A stretch of 64,000 nucleotides of DNA, taken from the NCBI GenBank assembly GCA_022447925.1, contig JAKUTS010000006.1:1-64000 (forward strand). The letters are read 5' to 3'. The first letter of the stretch is position 1. Each line of letters begins with the position of its first letter. The DNA comes from SAR202 cluster bacterium. GTDB lineage: Bacteria > Chloroflexota > Dehalococcoidia > Lucifugimonadales > UBA2962. Below are positions 1 to 10,626 of the stretch, one piece after another. Both the position numbers and the translations under genes were made by a program. Below the pieces are notes generated by a model. It was not told where the DNA came from, ran no database searches, and saw nothing but the letters and a program-made list of their open reading frames with translations.

Positions 1-76
1 GATTTCCAAATATATATTCAACGCCTTCAGCGGTGAGCATCTCGAGTAATGCTTTTTTACCTGTCATTCTAACCAT
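1..76 (-). CDS. TPP-dependent enzyme (acetolactate synthase / benzoylformate decarboxylase family), N-terminal fragment
   Basis: Only the first 25 codons lie in the window; the rest runs off the left edge. The start reads MVRMTGKKALLEML, then GVEYIFGN. That is the usual beginning of the Pyr domain of thiamine-pyrophosphate enzymes, where a helix KALLEML.xEGV leads into the FGNPG loop. The ATG at 74-76 is preceded by GGAAGGTG, a good ribosome binding site. Acetolactate synthase, benzoylformate decarboxylase and related decarboxylases all begin like this, so the substrate is open. It lies downstream of and on the same strand as the CADD-type gene, about 100 bases away. Confidence 0.6.
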   Translation of the reverse strand, partial: MVRMTGKKALLEMLTAEGVEYIFGN

Positions 77-177
77 CGGGCACCTTCCTACAAATACAAC
101 TTAGGGTTATTTGAGTTCTATAACCCCGTTTTTAGATTAACTATCTTCTTACAACGTATGTACATATTTTTGCAATA

Positions 178-849
178 TCACGCTACTTTGGATTCTACCA
201 ACACTCCGTCCAGAAAATCCCACCATGCATCCAAAGCCTCCTGCAAAGCTTTTTCAACGGATTCTTCATCCTCTATTTTTGTATAACCCACTATACCTTC
301 ACGTTCTTTTTCTGAATGATCTTCATCCAAAACACTATGCACTTCGAAAAACCGTAAAGCTTTTTCAGACTTAATATCAAAATGTTCTTTCAATCCACGT
401 ATTTTCTCTACCATGATTTTGGGAACCTGCTCTTCATAAGCATATATGGCAGCCAATCCTTCCTGAAAAGTGCCTCTGTTACAAATTGCATGGTATGTAT
501 CTAAAAGTGCTTGGGTATTGGCTGTAGGCTTTGTTGCTTCAGGTTTGTCTCGTTTTAAGCCCAAGGATTCACAAAAATCTAACCACATTGCTCTGTGATT
601 AACCTCTCCATGTTCTTCATCCCACAAATTTTCCAGAATCGACTGCCTGACATCCCTTTCATCACACCGCGAATGAACTGAGCTTAAATAAACTGGGAAT
701 GAAGATTCGAAATGGTAATATTGCGCAGCATAAACCTGCAAATCTTGATGAGATAATTTGCCATCTTTCCATGCTTGATAAAAAGGATGATTCAAAAGAG
801 ATTTGGCCTCTATACGATCCATGATTCTATTAAGAAAACTGCAACTCAT
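178..849 (-). CDS. CADD-family (TenA/PqqC-like) diiron protein, probable p-aminobenzoate synthase
   Basis: This 223-residue protein has the TenA/heme-oxygenase-like helical fold signature of the CADD family. Seen in sequence: HPFYQAW near the N-terminus, QYYHFESSFP, then EEHGEVNH and, late, HSVLDEDHSEKE. These supply the Glu and His ligands of the expected dinuclear metal site. Chlamydial CADD makes p-aminobenzoate for folate by consuming one of its own tyrosines, and family members often stand in for PabABC. Whether this protein does so is inference. The start at 849 has AGGA 7 bases upstream, although Met10 (MDRIEAK) is also possible. A TenA-type thiamine hydrolase is the main alternative, but the metal-ligand pattern fits CADD better. 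Confidence 0.75.
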   Translation of the reverse strand: MSCSFLNRIMDRIEAKSLLNHPFYQAWKDGKLSHQDLQVYAAQYYHFESSFPVYLSSVHSRCDERDVRQSILENLWDEEHGEVNHRAMWLDFCESLGLKRDKPEATKPTANTQALLDTYHAICNRGTFQEGLAAIYAYEEQVPKIMVEKIRGLKEHFDIKSEKALRFFEVHSVLDEDHSEKEREGIVGYTKIEDEESVEKALQEALDAWWDFLDGVLVESKVA

Positions 850-879
850 ACATAAATCCTAGTTCGAATTTTGTTACAA

Positions 880-908
880 AGTAAAATGCTTGAACATAAT
901 ATAATCAA
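880..908 (-). promoter_or_regulatory. Predicted sigma-70-type promoter of the CADD gene
   Basis: On the minus strand TTGATT (903-908) and TTTACT (880-885) are separated by 17 bases and lie just upstream of the gene starting at 849. The elements are imperfect, so this is a moderate call. Confidence 0.4.
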
Positions 909-938
909 GGCAAACAATCAGCAAGCAAACCAGCGAAA

Positions 939-1712
939 TTACTTTTGCTTATTAAATATGATGGGTATATTTCCTTCGGTACTATACTGAACTTCCACTT
1001 TCGTGTCGTAGACTAAATTGATGTTATCAGCAGTCAAAATAACTTCGGGTAAACCTTCTGCAAAAACAGTGCCGTTTAACAGCATAACCAATTTGTCACA
1101 CCATTGAGCTGCTAAAGTTAGATCATGCATAGCCATTATTACCGTAGCCTGATTTTCCCGGCTTATTTCCTTTATAAGGGACATCAAGATGGCTTGATTA
1201 CGCAAATCTAGGTTTGCAGTCGGTTCATCCAATAATAAAATCTGGGTTTCCTGAGCTAATGCCATAGCAATAAATGCTGATTGGCGCTCACCTCCAGAAA
1301 GGTGGTCTATTGACCTATCAATATAATCTGTTAAGCCTGTTCGAGACAAAGCTTTCTCAGCTATAAAAAAATCCTCGGTTTTGCCCCAGTCAATCAAACT
1401 CATATATGGATTGCGGCCCATCATCACTAATTCTCCAACTGTAAATCCTTGGGGCGAATCAGGGTTTTGCGGCACACATGCGAGTAGTTGCGATCTCTCC
1501 CATGAACTCAATTGATCTATGTTTTGGCCATTTACAGTAATTATGCCACCCGATAATTTATAGGCTCCCATTATCAAATTAAATAGGGTTGTTTTTCCAC
1601 ATCCGTTTGGACCTACAACAGCAATCACTTCACCCACATTAGCTTCAAAACTTAAATCACTTATAACTTGTTGTTTACCATATGCAAACTCCAATGCATC
1701 AACTTTAATCAT
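939..1712 (-). CDS. btuD: ABC transporter ATP-binding protein, cobalamin/iron-chelate type
   Basis: This is the ATPase of a B12/siderophore-type importer, 257 residues. Walker A is GPNGCGKTT (about residue 34), the ABC signature is LSGGERQ, Walker B is ILLLDEPT, and the switch histidine sits in AMHDLT. The family (FecE/BtuD/HmuV) energises uptake through FecCD permeases on the cytoplasmic face. Its start is 2 bases from the permease stop, so the genes are translationally tight. The cobalamin riboswitch at the head of the operon makes corrinoid the likely substrate, not an iron chelate. Confidence 0.85.
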   Translation of the reverse strand: MIKVDALEFAYGKQQVISDLSFEANVGEVIAVVGPNGCGKTTLFNLIMGAYKLSGGIITVNGQNIDQLSSWERSQLLACVPQNPDSPQGFTVGELVMMGRNPYMSLIDWGKTEDFFIAEKALSRTGLTDYIDRSIDHLSGGERQSAFIAMALAQETQILLLDEPTANLDLRNQAILMSLIKEISRENQATVIMAMHDLTLAAQWCDKLVMLLNGTVFAEGLPEVILTADNINLVYDTKVEVQYSTEGNIPIIFNKQK

Positions 1713-1714
1713 AA

Positions 1715-2803
1715 CTAATTATCTTGTGACCTCTTGTTTGTTTTTAATATGTATATAAAAAATGGGGCACCAAAAAATGCTGTTATTATTCCAACAGGTA
1801 GCTCTGTTGGAATTGCGATAACCCGGGCCCCAAGGTCGGCTAGAATCAGAAAACCAGCGCCTAATATAGCGGACATAGGAACCAAATGCCTATAATCGGA
1901 CCCCCATATTAATCGCACAACATGGGGACCAACTAATCCTACAAATCCAATTACGCCACTAAATGCAACAGCTGATGCAGTAACTAGAGACGCCGATAAT
2001 AAGATAATTGTTTTTGTTCGATTAACATTCACACCCAAAGTTTGCGCATGGAGATCATTTAATTGCAGAATGTTCAATACCCTGGAGTAAAGAATTAGAA
2101 CTATCATCGGAGGAAAAACATAAGGCAATAAAATGAAAACATCAACCCAACGAGATCCAGAAAACCCACCTAATAACCAACTCATTAACGGCCTCAAATT
2201 AGGATCGCTCTTAATCATCAATAAACTTGTGATTGCTCCTGCTAGGGACGACACTGCTACCCCTGCAAGAATCAAAGTTGATATTCCGACCTTACCTTTA
2301 CGGCGACCTATAAAATAAGCCAAAGTAACAGCAGTTATGGATCCGATGAAAGCGGCAATAGGTAGTAAGCCTCCGCCAAATGCTAGTAAAGGTAATCCTG
2401 TTAAGAATACAATTGCCGCTCCCAAACCCGCTCCGCTGGCAGAACCAATTAGATATGGATCTGCTAAAGGATTGCGAAACAAGCCTTGATATGCCGCTCC
2501 ACTTATCGATAATGCAGCTCCCACTATACCTGCAAGTATTATCCTAGGAAAACGCAAATTAACCAAAATGCTTTCTGAAACCTCTGGCCAATTACTTTTT
2601 ACTCTTATGCCTATAAGTTTGTTAATTGCAATGGCTAACGTGTCTGTTAACGGTATATTTACTGCACCTAGGCTGGAAGCAACAATACAAATCCCCAATA
2701 TAACAATCAGACCCAGAACAATTCGACGTACTATTCGAATGTAGTTCATGCGATTTTTATTACTATAACTTAACTTTTGATTAGTACAAGTATCATAAAT
2801 CAT
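1715..2803 (-). CDS. btuC: FecCD/BtuC-family permease of the B12 importer
   Basis: This inner-membrane permease of 362 residues has about ten hydrophobic segments. It carries family motifs such as LRFPRIILA, GAALSISGAAYQGLFRNPLADPYLIG and, near the C-terminus, GFVGLVGPHVVR followed by TELPVGIITAFFGAPFFIYIL. These are diagnostic of FecCD/BtuC permeases. The N-terminal 25 residues are polar and the true start could be MNYIRIVRR further in. It lies between the ATPase (2-base gap) and the binding protein (7-base gap) in one operon under the riboswitch. Confidence 0.85.
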   Translation of the reverse strand: MIYDTCTNQKLSYSNKNRMNYIRIVRRIVLGLIVILGICIVASSLGAVNIPLTDTLAIAINKLIGIRVKSNWPEVSESILVNLRFPRIILAGIVGAALSISGAAYQGLFRNPLADPYLIGSASGAGLGAAIVFLTGLPLLAFGGGLLPIAAFIGSITAVTLAYFIGRRKGKVGISTLILAGVAVSSLAGAITSLLMIKSDPNLRPLMSWLLGGFSGSRWVDVFILLPYVFPPMIVLILYSRVLNILQLNDLHAQTLGVNVNRTKTIILLSASLVTASAVAFSGVIGFVGLVGPHVVRLIWGSDYRHLVPMSAILGAGFLILADLGARVIAIPTELPVGIITAFFGAPFFIYILKTNKRSQDN

Positions 2804-2810
2804 AAAATTT

Positions 2811-3752
2811 TTAATTAAATTTTTCCGGGTAAATTAATCGAGCTAATTCTTCCACTCCCGTTATGAATCTAGGACCCGCGACACTCAATGGGCTTCCAGT
2901 TAACATATAAATCTTGCTTTCTTTGACGGCAGCCACCCTGTTAAAAACGGGGTCATTTTCTATGGTAGAGTAATCTGTTTTTATAATTACATCCGGGTTT
3001 CGTTCAATAAGAATCTCAGAGCTTAATTGTTCAAACCCATTAACATCAAAAGCAATGTTTTCAAGCTTTAGCAAAGTCATTGCCTCACCTATTAATGTAT
3101 CAGGACCTGGCGTCCACAGGTCTCCTTCATCTCTAAAAACTTTGGGCCCATACTCGACATCGGATAATTTATCTCTAATGCTATTAACCCGTTCGGTAAA
3201 ATCCATCGCTAATGAATCAGCAGCATCTATATTACCCGTTATTCGACCCCACATCATAAAGTCTTCAGCTGTCGATTCAAGTCCACTATTTCGGTTCGGC
3301 ACATATAGAACTTTAATTCCTGCCCCTTGCAAGTCATTCAAAAACGTTGGAGAAAACAAAAACACCAAATCCGGTTCTAAAGATAGAATAGTTTCGACAT
3401 TTATTTCGAACGCACTACCTAACCTTTTTATATCTTTTGCTTCTTCTGGGTATTCGACGAAGTCATGAGTTCCAACTATTCTAGATCCCTCTCCTAAAGC
3501 GAATAAGATCTCTACAGCCGCTGAATCATAAGCGACTATGCGCTCGGGGGGAGATTCGACCAAAACCTCATTTCCGAATCCATCTATTATTGTCACTGGT
3601 TCAAATTGGACCAATGAAGTTTGACCTGGATCAGAAAGATCCTCTAATACAACATCACTGCATCCAATTGAAGCAAATATCAATAAAACAGAAATACAAG
3701 AAATTCCAAGAATCTGGAATCGAATTTTTTTCAAGAAATTAAATTTGAACAT
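2811..3752 (-). CDS. btuF: Periplasmic cobalamin-binding lipoprotein (BtuF-like)
   Basis: This is the substrate-binding protein of the importer, 313 residues. The N-terminus has a lipoprotein signal (KKIRFQILG, hydrophobic stretch, FASIGC lipobox with Cys at about residue 31). The mature part reads as a Peripla_BP_2 domain: ITIIDGFGNEV-like opening, PPERIVAYDSAAVEILFALG, EPDLVFLF and NPDVIIKT. It is the first gene after the riboswitch and terminator, so ligand-bound RNA should shut off the whole set. BtuF is favoured over FhuD/FecB-type binding proteins because of that RNA. Confidence 0.85.
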   Translation of the reverse strand: MFKFNFLKKIRFQILGISCISVLLIFASIGCSDVVLEDLSDPGQTSLVQFEPVTIIDGFGNEVLVESPPERIVAYDSAAVEILFALGEGSRIVGTHDFVEYPEEAKDIKRLGSAFEINVETILSLEPDLVFLFSPTFLNDLQGAGIKVLYVPNRNSGLESTAEDFMMWGRITGNIDAADSLAMDFTERVNSIRDKLSDVEYGPKVFRDEGDLWTPGPDTLIGEAMTLLKLENIAFDVNGFEQLSSEILIERNPDVIIKTDYSTIENDPVFNRVAAVKESKIYMLTGSPLSVAGPRFITGVEELARLIYPEKFN

Positions 3753-3800
3753 AACACCTATCTCCTAATAAAAGAATTTAACCCGAGGATTATGCTCAAA

Positions 3801-3837
3801 CAAAAAACAGACCCTACTGAGAAACGTTAGTAGAGCC
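3801..3837 (-). terminator. Intrinsic terminator of the cobalamin riboswitch expression platform
   Basis: On the minus strand GCTCTACT pairs with AGTAGGGT across a ten-base loop and is followed by a U tract (CTGTTTTTTG). It lies between the cobalamin aptamer and the btuF start, which is the arrangement of transcriptional attenuation. Confidence 0.65.
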
Positions 3838-3893
3838 TAAAATAATAGTTTGTTTTAGTGCCTGTAACTTTAACCTCGAAGAACAAAAACACT

Positions 3894-4029
3894 GAATTAA
3901 GGTGGTTGATCGGACTCGCCTGAAACTTGCCATGGCCTACCGCTGCGGGACAGTGCCGGATTTTGACCGGCTTCCTTATTTATACCTATGACCTTCGTAA
4001 ATACTAAAAGGTCATTTTCACCTTAATTC
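3894..4029 (-). promoter_or_regulatory. Cobalamin riboswitch aptamer
   Basis: The minus strand carries the conserved cobalamin-riboswitch core: GGAAGCCGGTCAAAATCCGG, then CACTGTCCCGCAGCGGTA, and a B12-box-like GGCGAGTCCGATC. A perfect 11-bp closing stem pairs 3894-3904 with 4019-4029. A side hairpin (ATGACCTT / AAGGTCAT) lies just inside. Together with the downstream terminator this should lower transcription of the ABC operon when B12 is abundant. Confidence 0.93.
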
Positions 4030-4164
4030 TTCAATTAAATTGTAATTTTTTAACACGCTATTCGAAAAACATGTTATCTCGATAATAATACACTCTAAAA
4101 GTTGCGTCAATGAGGCAATCTCATCCACATGAAGCCAGAGTAATGTGAAAAACATCTAAATTGT

Positions 4165-4193
4165 TTGAAAATAATTTGAGAAAAAGGTAAAAT
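4165..4193 (+). promoter_or_regulatory. Predicted promoter of gyrB
   Basis: TTGAAA (4165-4170) and TAAAAT (4188-4193) are separated by 17 bases, about 40 bases upstream of the gyrB start. The rest of the 478-base gap between btuF and gyrB is filled by the riboswitch and its terminator. Confidence 0.6.
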
Positions 4194-4230
4194 TCGTATG
4201 AAACATATGGGTTAATTTCTGGAGCACTCT

Positions 4231-6204
4231 ATGACTAATCGCAACACTAACAAAAAAGCTAAATCAAATAGCGACTACACATCTGCGGATATACAAGTAC
4301 TTGAGGGGATGGAGGCTGTTAGAAAGCGGCCAGGAATGTACATTGGAAGCACCGACCAAAGAGGCTTGCATCATCTGATTTATGAAATTGTTGACAATGC
4401 TGTTGATGAATTTATGGCCAAAAAGCCTAACGGAAAGCCAAACTGCACAACAATAGAAATCCATATAGATGCAGAGGGTAAAGTCAGCGTGATTGATGAT
4501 GGGAGAGGGATTCCTCCAGATAAACATAAAGTGACAGGACTATCCACGATAGAAACAGTAATGACCACGCTACATGCTGGAGGTAAATTTGACTCAAAAG
4601 CATATGCTGTATCCGGAGGACTTCATGGTGTAGGCGCATCTGTTGTGAATGCACTGTCAACAGAACTAACAGTAGAAGTCAAACGTGAGGCAAAGCTGTA
4701 CAAACAAGCTTTCTCCAAAGGTAAAAGGCTAACTGAACTAGAGGTATCAAATGGATTTGATCAAGATGAACATGGAACCACAATAACCTTTATTCCAGAT
4801 AGAGACATTTTTGGAACTTCAGCTTTCGAATTCGAAATTCTCGCACAAAGATTCAAAGAGATGGCTTATCTCAATGAAGGATTACATATTATCTTTACTA
4901 GTGACTTACACGCAGATTTAATCGATGGTGCAAAAAAAGTAGATTATCAATTTGAAGGCGGTATTGCGCAGTTTGTAGAAGACCTAACTGGCGGTCGCGC
5001 CCGGTTACATCCAGAACCAATTAAAGTGTCTAAAAATATTGAAGGCACTATTGTGGAAGCCGCGCTGCAGTATAACGAAAGTTTCACAGAAAACGTATTA
5101 TCTTTTGCTAACTGTATAAACACTATTGATGGTGGAACCCATTTAACTGGTCTGCGGTCTGCTCTTACTAGAATCATGAATGATTATGGCAGAAAGCATA
5201 ATGTCATTAAGGAAAATGAAGCTAATCTAGCTGGAGAGGATACAAGGGAAGGCCTAGCTGCAGTAATCAGTGTTAAATTACAAGACCCTCAATTTGAAGG
5301 ACAGACCAAAGGTAAACTTGGGAATCCAGAAATACGCGCCCAGGTCGAAAGCGCTTTAGCAGAAGAGGTTTCAATATGGCTAGGAGAAAATCCTAAAGAA
5401 GCTCGTCGAATTATCGAAAAATCTATTACCTCTCAACGAGCTCGTGAAGCAGCACGGAAGGCTCGCGATTTAATTATTCGTAAAAACGCAATGGACGGAG
5501 GAGCATTACCTGGTAAATTAGCAGATTGCTCAGATAAAAATCCTGAAAATTGTGAGCTTTATATAGTAGAGGGAGATTCTGCTGGTGGAACTGCAAAAAT
5601 GGGAAGAGATCGAAATACTCAGGCAATTTTACCTCTCAAGGGTAAAATCCTAAATGTTGAAAAAGCACGGGCTGACAAAATGCTCGCTCATGAAGAAATA
5701 AGGCACATCATAATTGCCGTAGGTGCAGGCATGGATGAGGAATTTGATCTGTCTAAGTTAAGATACCATCGAATCATCATTATGACAGATGCTGACGTTG
5801 ATGGCTCCCATATACGAACACTTCTACTAACTTTCTTTTTTAGACATATGCCACAGTTAATAGAAAATGGACATCTATATATTGCTCAACCCCCTCTATA
5901 CAAAATTGGAACTGGTAAATCAGCAGTTTTTGCGTACAGTGAAGGTGAAAGAGAGGGCATAATGCTGCAATTAAAAGCAAAACGTAACTTACATCTTCAA
6001 AGATATAAGGGCTTGGGAGAGATGAATGCTGAGCAGCTCTGGGAAACAACAATGAATCCGGACGCCAGAACTTTACTGCAAGTATCAGTAGAGGATGCCT
6101 TTGAGGCAGATCGCGTGTTTACTCTGCTGATGGGAGATATGGTAGCTCCTAGGCGCGAATTTATTGAAACTAACGCCCTAGATGTAAAAAATCTAGACGT
6201 CTAG
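4231..6204 (+). CDS. gyrB: DNA gyrase subunit B
   Basis: This is the ATPase and TOPRIM subunit of type IIA topoisomerase, 657 residues. The N-terminus has VLEGMEAVRKRPGMYIG and the Bergerat ATP site with EIVDNAVDE and DDGRGIP, followed by GGLHGVGASVVNALS. The TOPRIM region has EGDSAGGTAKMGRDR and DADVDGSHIRTLLL, whose acidic residues bind Mg2+. The C-terminus has RYKGLGEMNAEQLWETT. The length fits GyrB without the insert found in Gram-negative enzymes. The start has GGAG 6 to 9 bases upstream. No gyrA is in the window; a ParE identity is less likely but was not tested by phylogeny. Confidence 0.95.
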   Translation: MTNRNTNKKAKSNSDYTSADIQVLEGMEAVRKRPGMYIGSTDQRGLHHLIYEIVDNAVDEFMAKKPNGKPNCTTIEIHIDAEGKVSVIDDGRGIPPDKHKVTGLSTIETVMTTLHAGGKFDSKAYAVSGGLHGVGASVVNALSTELTVEVKREAKLYKQAFSKGKRLTELEVSNGFDQDEHGTTITFIPDRDIFGTSAFEFEILAQRFKEMAYLNEGLHIIFTSDLHADLIDGAKKVDYQFEGGIAQFVEDLTGGRARLHPEPIKVSKNIEGTIVEAALQYNESFTENVLSFANCINTIDGGTHLTGLRSALTRIMNDYGRKHNVIKENEANLAGEDTREGLAAVISVKLQDPQFEGQTKGKLGNPEIRAQVESALAEEVSIWLGENPKEARRIIEKSITSQRAREAARKARDLIIRKNAMDGGALPGKLADCSDKNPENCELYIVEGDSAGGTAKMGRDRNTQAILPLKGKILNVEKARADKMLAHEEIRHIIIAVGAGMDEEFDLSKLRYHRIIIMTDADVDGSHIRTLLLTFFFRHMPQLIENGHLYIAQPPLYKIGTGKSAVFAYSEGEREGIMLQLKAKRNLHLQRYKGLGEMNAEQLWETTMNPDARTLLQVSVEDAFEADRVFTLLMGDMVAPRREFIETNALDVKNLDV

Positions 6205-6374
6205 CATGGTATGAATTCAAGGATAGTAATTAAAAATACAGGCTCAAATGTTGAGATTTTAACTCTTAATTAGTAATTGAACGTATTTAACGTTAATAGC
6301 AACTTCCGCAAAGGATTGATTTGTGGGCAAAGCTAAAGGTATTCTGACATAATACTTCTATCTGGAATGCTAAC

Positions 6375-7298
6375 TTGAACTCCGAAACTCTATACAATAA
6401 ATTTTTATCGGATTATCCGTTTCTGACAGCTATTGGAAACACTCCAACGGTGCCATTAAAACTACCTAGTTTTAGCGGTACTTCTGATATTTATGTCAAA
6501 TTAGAAAATGTAAACCCAGGAGGTTCAATAAAAGATCGTCCTGTTCTAAGAATGATAGCTACTGCAATTATTGATGGAAAATTAAATCACTCAAAAACCA
6601 TTTTAGATTCGACATCAGGAAATGCAGGAATTGCCTATGCAATGATTGGAGCGGCTACCGGACATAAAGTTGAATTGGTAATGCCCGGTAATGCCAGTGA
6701 GGAAAGAAAGAAACGTGTATCCGCTCATGGGGCAAAAATAATTGAAACTGACCCTTTGTTAGGTTATGACGAAGCCATGAGAGAAGCTAAAAGAAAATAT
6801 AAAGCTGATCCAGATAAATATTTCTTTTGCAATCAGTACGCAAACGATAATAACTGGCGTGCCCATTATGAAACAACTGGATCCGAAATCCTCAATCAAG
6901 TACCGAAAATTACGCATTTTGTTGCAGGGGTTGGTACGGGCGGCACTATCACTGGAGTTGGGAGAAGACTCAAGAAACACAACAAAGATATAAAAGTAAT
7001 ATGCATAGAACCAGAAGATTGGAGGGGAATTGAAGGTTTAAAACCTCTTGATGAGGATAATATAGTTCCTGAAATCTTAGATGAAAGTGTAATAGATGAA
7101 AAAATGCCAATTAATCTTGATGTAGCAATCGATATGGCTCATGACGTGGCCACACAGGGTATTTTTGTAGGCCAGTCATCGGGAGCTTATTTAGTTGCGG
7201 CTAATGAAATCGCCAAAAGAGAAGATCAAGCGGTCATTGTCACTATATTCAACGACCTAGGGGAACGATATTTCAGCACTGGAATGTGGAATAGATAA
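6375..7298 (+). CDS. PLP-dependent cysteine synthase family protein
   Basis: This fold-type II PLP enzyme has 307 residues. The PLP lysine lies in NPGGSIKDR (about residue 55), the substrate loop in STSGNAGIA, and the phosphate-binding loop in GVGTGGTITGVG. These define the cysteine synthase / cystathionine beta-synthase group, which replaces an activated serine hydroxyl with sulfur. CysK, CysM and O-phosphoserine-type enzymes cannot be separated reliably here. The start is a TTG; no stronger upstream start is visible. The 170-base gap after gyrB has no other clear feature, and ligA follows 12 bases downstream. Confidence 0.85.
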   Translation: MNSETLYNKFLSDYPFLTAIGNTPTVPLKLPSFSGTSDIYVKLENVNPGGSIKDRPVLRMIATAIIDGKLNHSKTILDSTSGNAGIAYAMIGAATGHKVELVMPGNASEERKKRVSAHGAKIIETDPLLGYDEAMREAKRKYKADPDKYFFCNQYANDNNWRAHYETTGSEILNQVPKITHFVAGVGTGGTITGVGRRLKKHNKDIKVICIEPEDWRGIEGLKPLDEDNIVPEILDESVIDEKMPINLDVAIDMAHDVATQGIFVGQSSGAYLVAANEIAKREDQAVIVTIFNDLGERYFSTGMWNR

Positions 7299-7310
7299 TA
7301 CGACAGATAA

Positions 7311-9362
<2,052 letters not shown>

Positions 9363-9382
9363 AGAGACTTGGAGGTTAGGAA

Positions 9383-10600
9383 ATATATTTAAGCCATCTC
9401 AAAATATCTAATTTTCGTAATCTTCAAGATGTCGAACTATTGTTAGAACCCGGTGTGACGATAATTCATGGGAATAACGGCAATGGAAAAAGCAATTTAC
9501 TTGAAGCTATCTACATATTGTCAGTTGGCAAATCACAAAGAGCCATTAACGACAAGGATTTACTTATATTTAACCCCAAGACCCTCAATGCTGCAAATGA
9601 GGCTTTAGGAATTCATACAAAAGTTTCTGCTAATGTCGAAGGATCGCATGAATCTACAAAACTTCAGTATGACCTATTTGAAATAGATTCTAAAAAACAG
9701 GAAGAGACACCTCAACAATCAAATAGTACAAATCATATAAAGAAAAAATCTCTGAAAAAGCTAGTTCGTGTTAACGGTATTCAGAGAAAAATATCTGAAT
9801 TTGTAGGAGAGATGAACGCAGTTTTATTTACAGTACAAGACCTCGAACTAATTTATGGATCTCCAAAAATTAGAAGGCGGTATCTAGATGTTTTGATTTC
9901 CCAACATAATCGAGAATATCTAATGGCATTACAGAGATATCAAAAAACAGTGTTGCAAAGGAATCATTTACTAAGATCCATTAAAACGGGTATCTCCCGA
10001 GTAGGTGAATTAAATCCTTGGGATCACAACTTAGTCATTGATGGTGGATATATTATCTTTACAAGATCCAAATTGATTCAGCAGCTATCTAAATTAAGCT
10101 TAAGTCAGCATCATTTGTTGTCGCCTTTAAAAGAAAATTTAAATTTAGTTTATATATCAGATATTGAAGAACAACCGTCAGAATCTGATCAATCCAATAT
10201 TTCAAGGATATTAAAACAAAAATTGTCAGCGAGAATCAGCACAGATGTAAACAAAGGTTTTACCTCTGTGGGTCCACATAGAGATGATTTTAAGATAACT
10301 ATCGATGAAATGGACTGTTCCCGGTTTGCTTCAAGAGGTCAGGGAAGAGTAGCCACTTTGTCATTAAAATTAGCTGAAGCACAATATTTATCGGATACCC
10401 GTGGAGAAAATCCACTAATTCTGCTTGATGACGTGTTTTCAGAATTAGACTCGATTCGAAGAGATAAGGTTTGGAAGGTAGTTTCTGATTATCAGCAATC
10501 TCTAATTACCACATCTAATATGAATGACATTCCAAACAACGGTACACTCAACATGAAAATATGCAGGATTGTTGACGGCAGCATTGATGAAGTCGATTAA
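9383..10600 (+). CDS. recF: DNA replication and repair protein RecF, probable AUA start
   Basis: RecF is an SMC-like ATPase that loads RecA at gaps. Seen: Walker A GNNGNGKSN, the signature SRGQGRVATLSLKLAE, and Walker B LILLDDVFSELD. The conserved family opening (YLSHLKISNFRNLQ) is present in frame, but no ATG, GTG or TTG precedes it: an in-frame TAG stop is at 9377-9379. The first usable codon is ATA at 9383, 7 bases after a perfect GGAGG (9371-9375). A TTG at 9440 would delete the first beta strand. With the ATA start the protein has 405 residues. A lysine-rich insert (about residues 95-125) lengthens the lobe after Walker A. Confidence 0.9.
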   Translation: MYLSHLKISNFRNLQDVELLLEPGVTIIHGNNGNGKSNLLEAIYILSVGKSQRAINDKDLLIFNPKTLNAANEALGIHTKVSANVEGSHESTKLQYDLFEIDSKKQEETPQQSNSTNHIKKKSLKKLVRVNGIQRKISEFVGEMNAVLFTVQDLELIYGSPKIRRRYLDVLISQHNREYLMALQRYQKTVLQRNHLLRSIKTGISRVGELNPWDHNLVIDGGYIIFTRSKLIQQLSKLSLSQHHLLSPLKENLNLVYISDIEEQPSESDQSNISRILKQKLSARISTDVNKGFTSVGPHRDDFKITIDEMDCSRFASRGQGRVATLSLKLAEAQYLSDTRGENPLILLDDVFSELDSIRRDKVWKVVSDYQQSLITTSNMNDIPNNGTLNMKICRIVDGSIDEVD

Positions 10601-10626
10601 ATAAATCATCAAAGACTATCTAGCGA

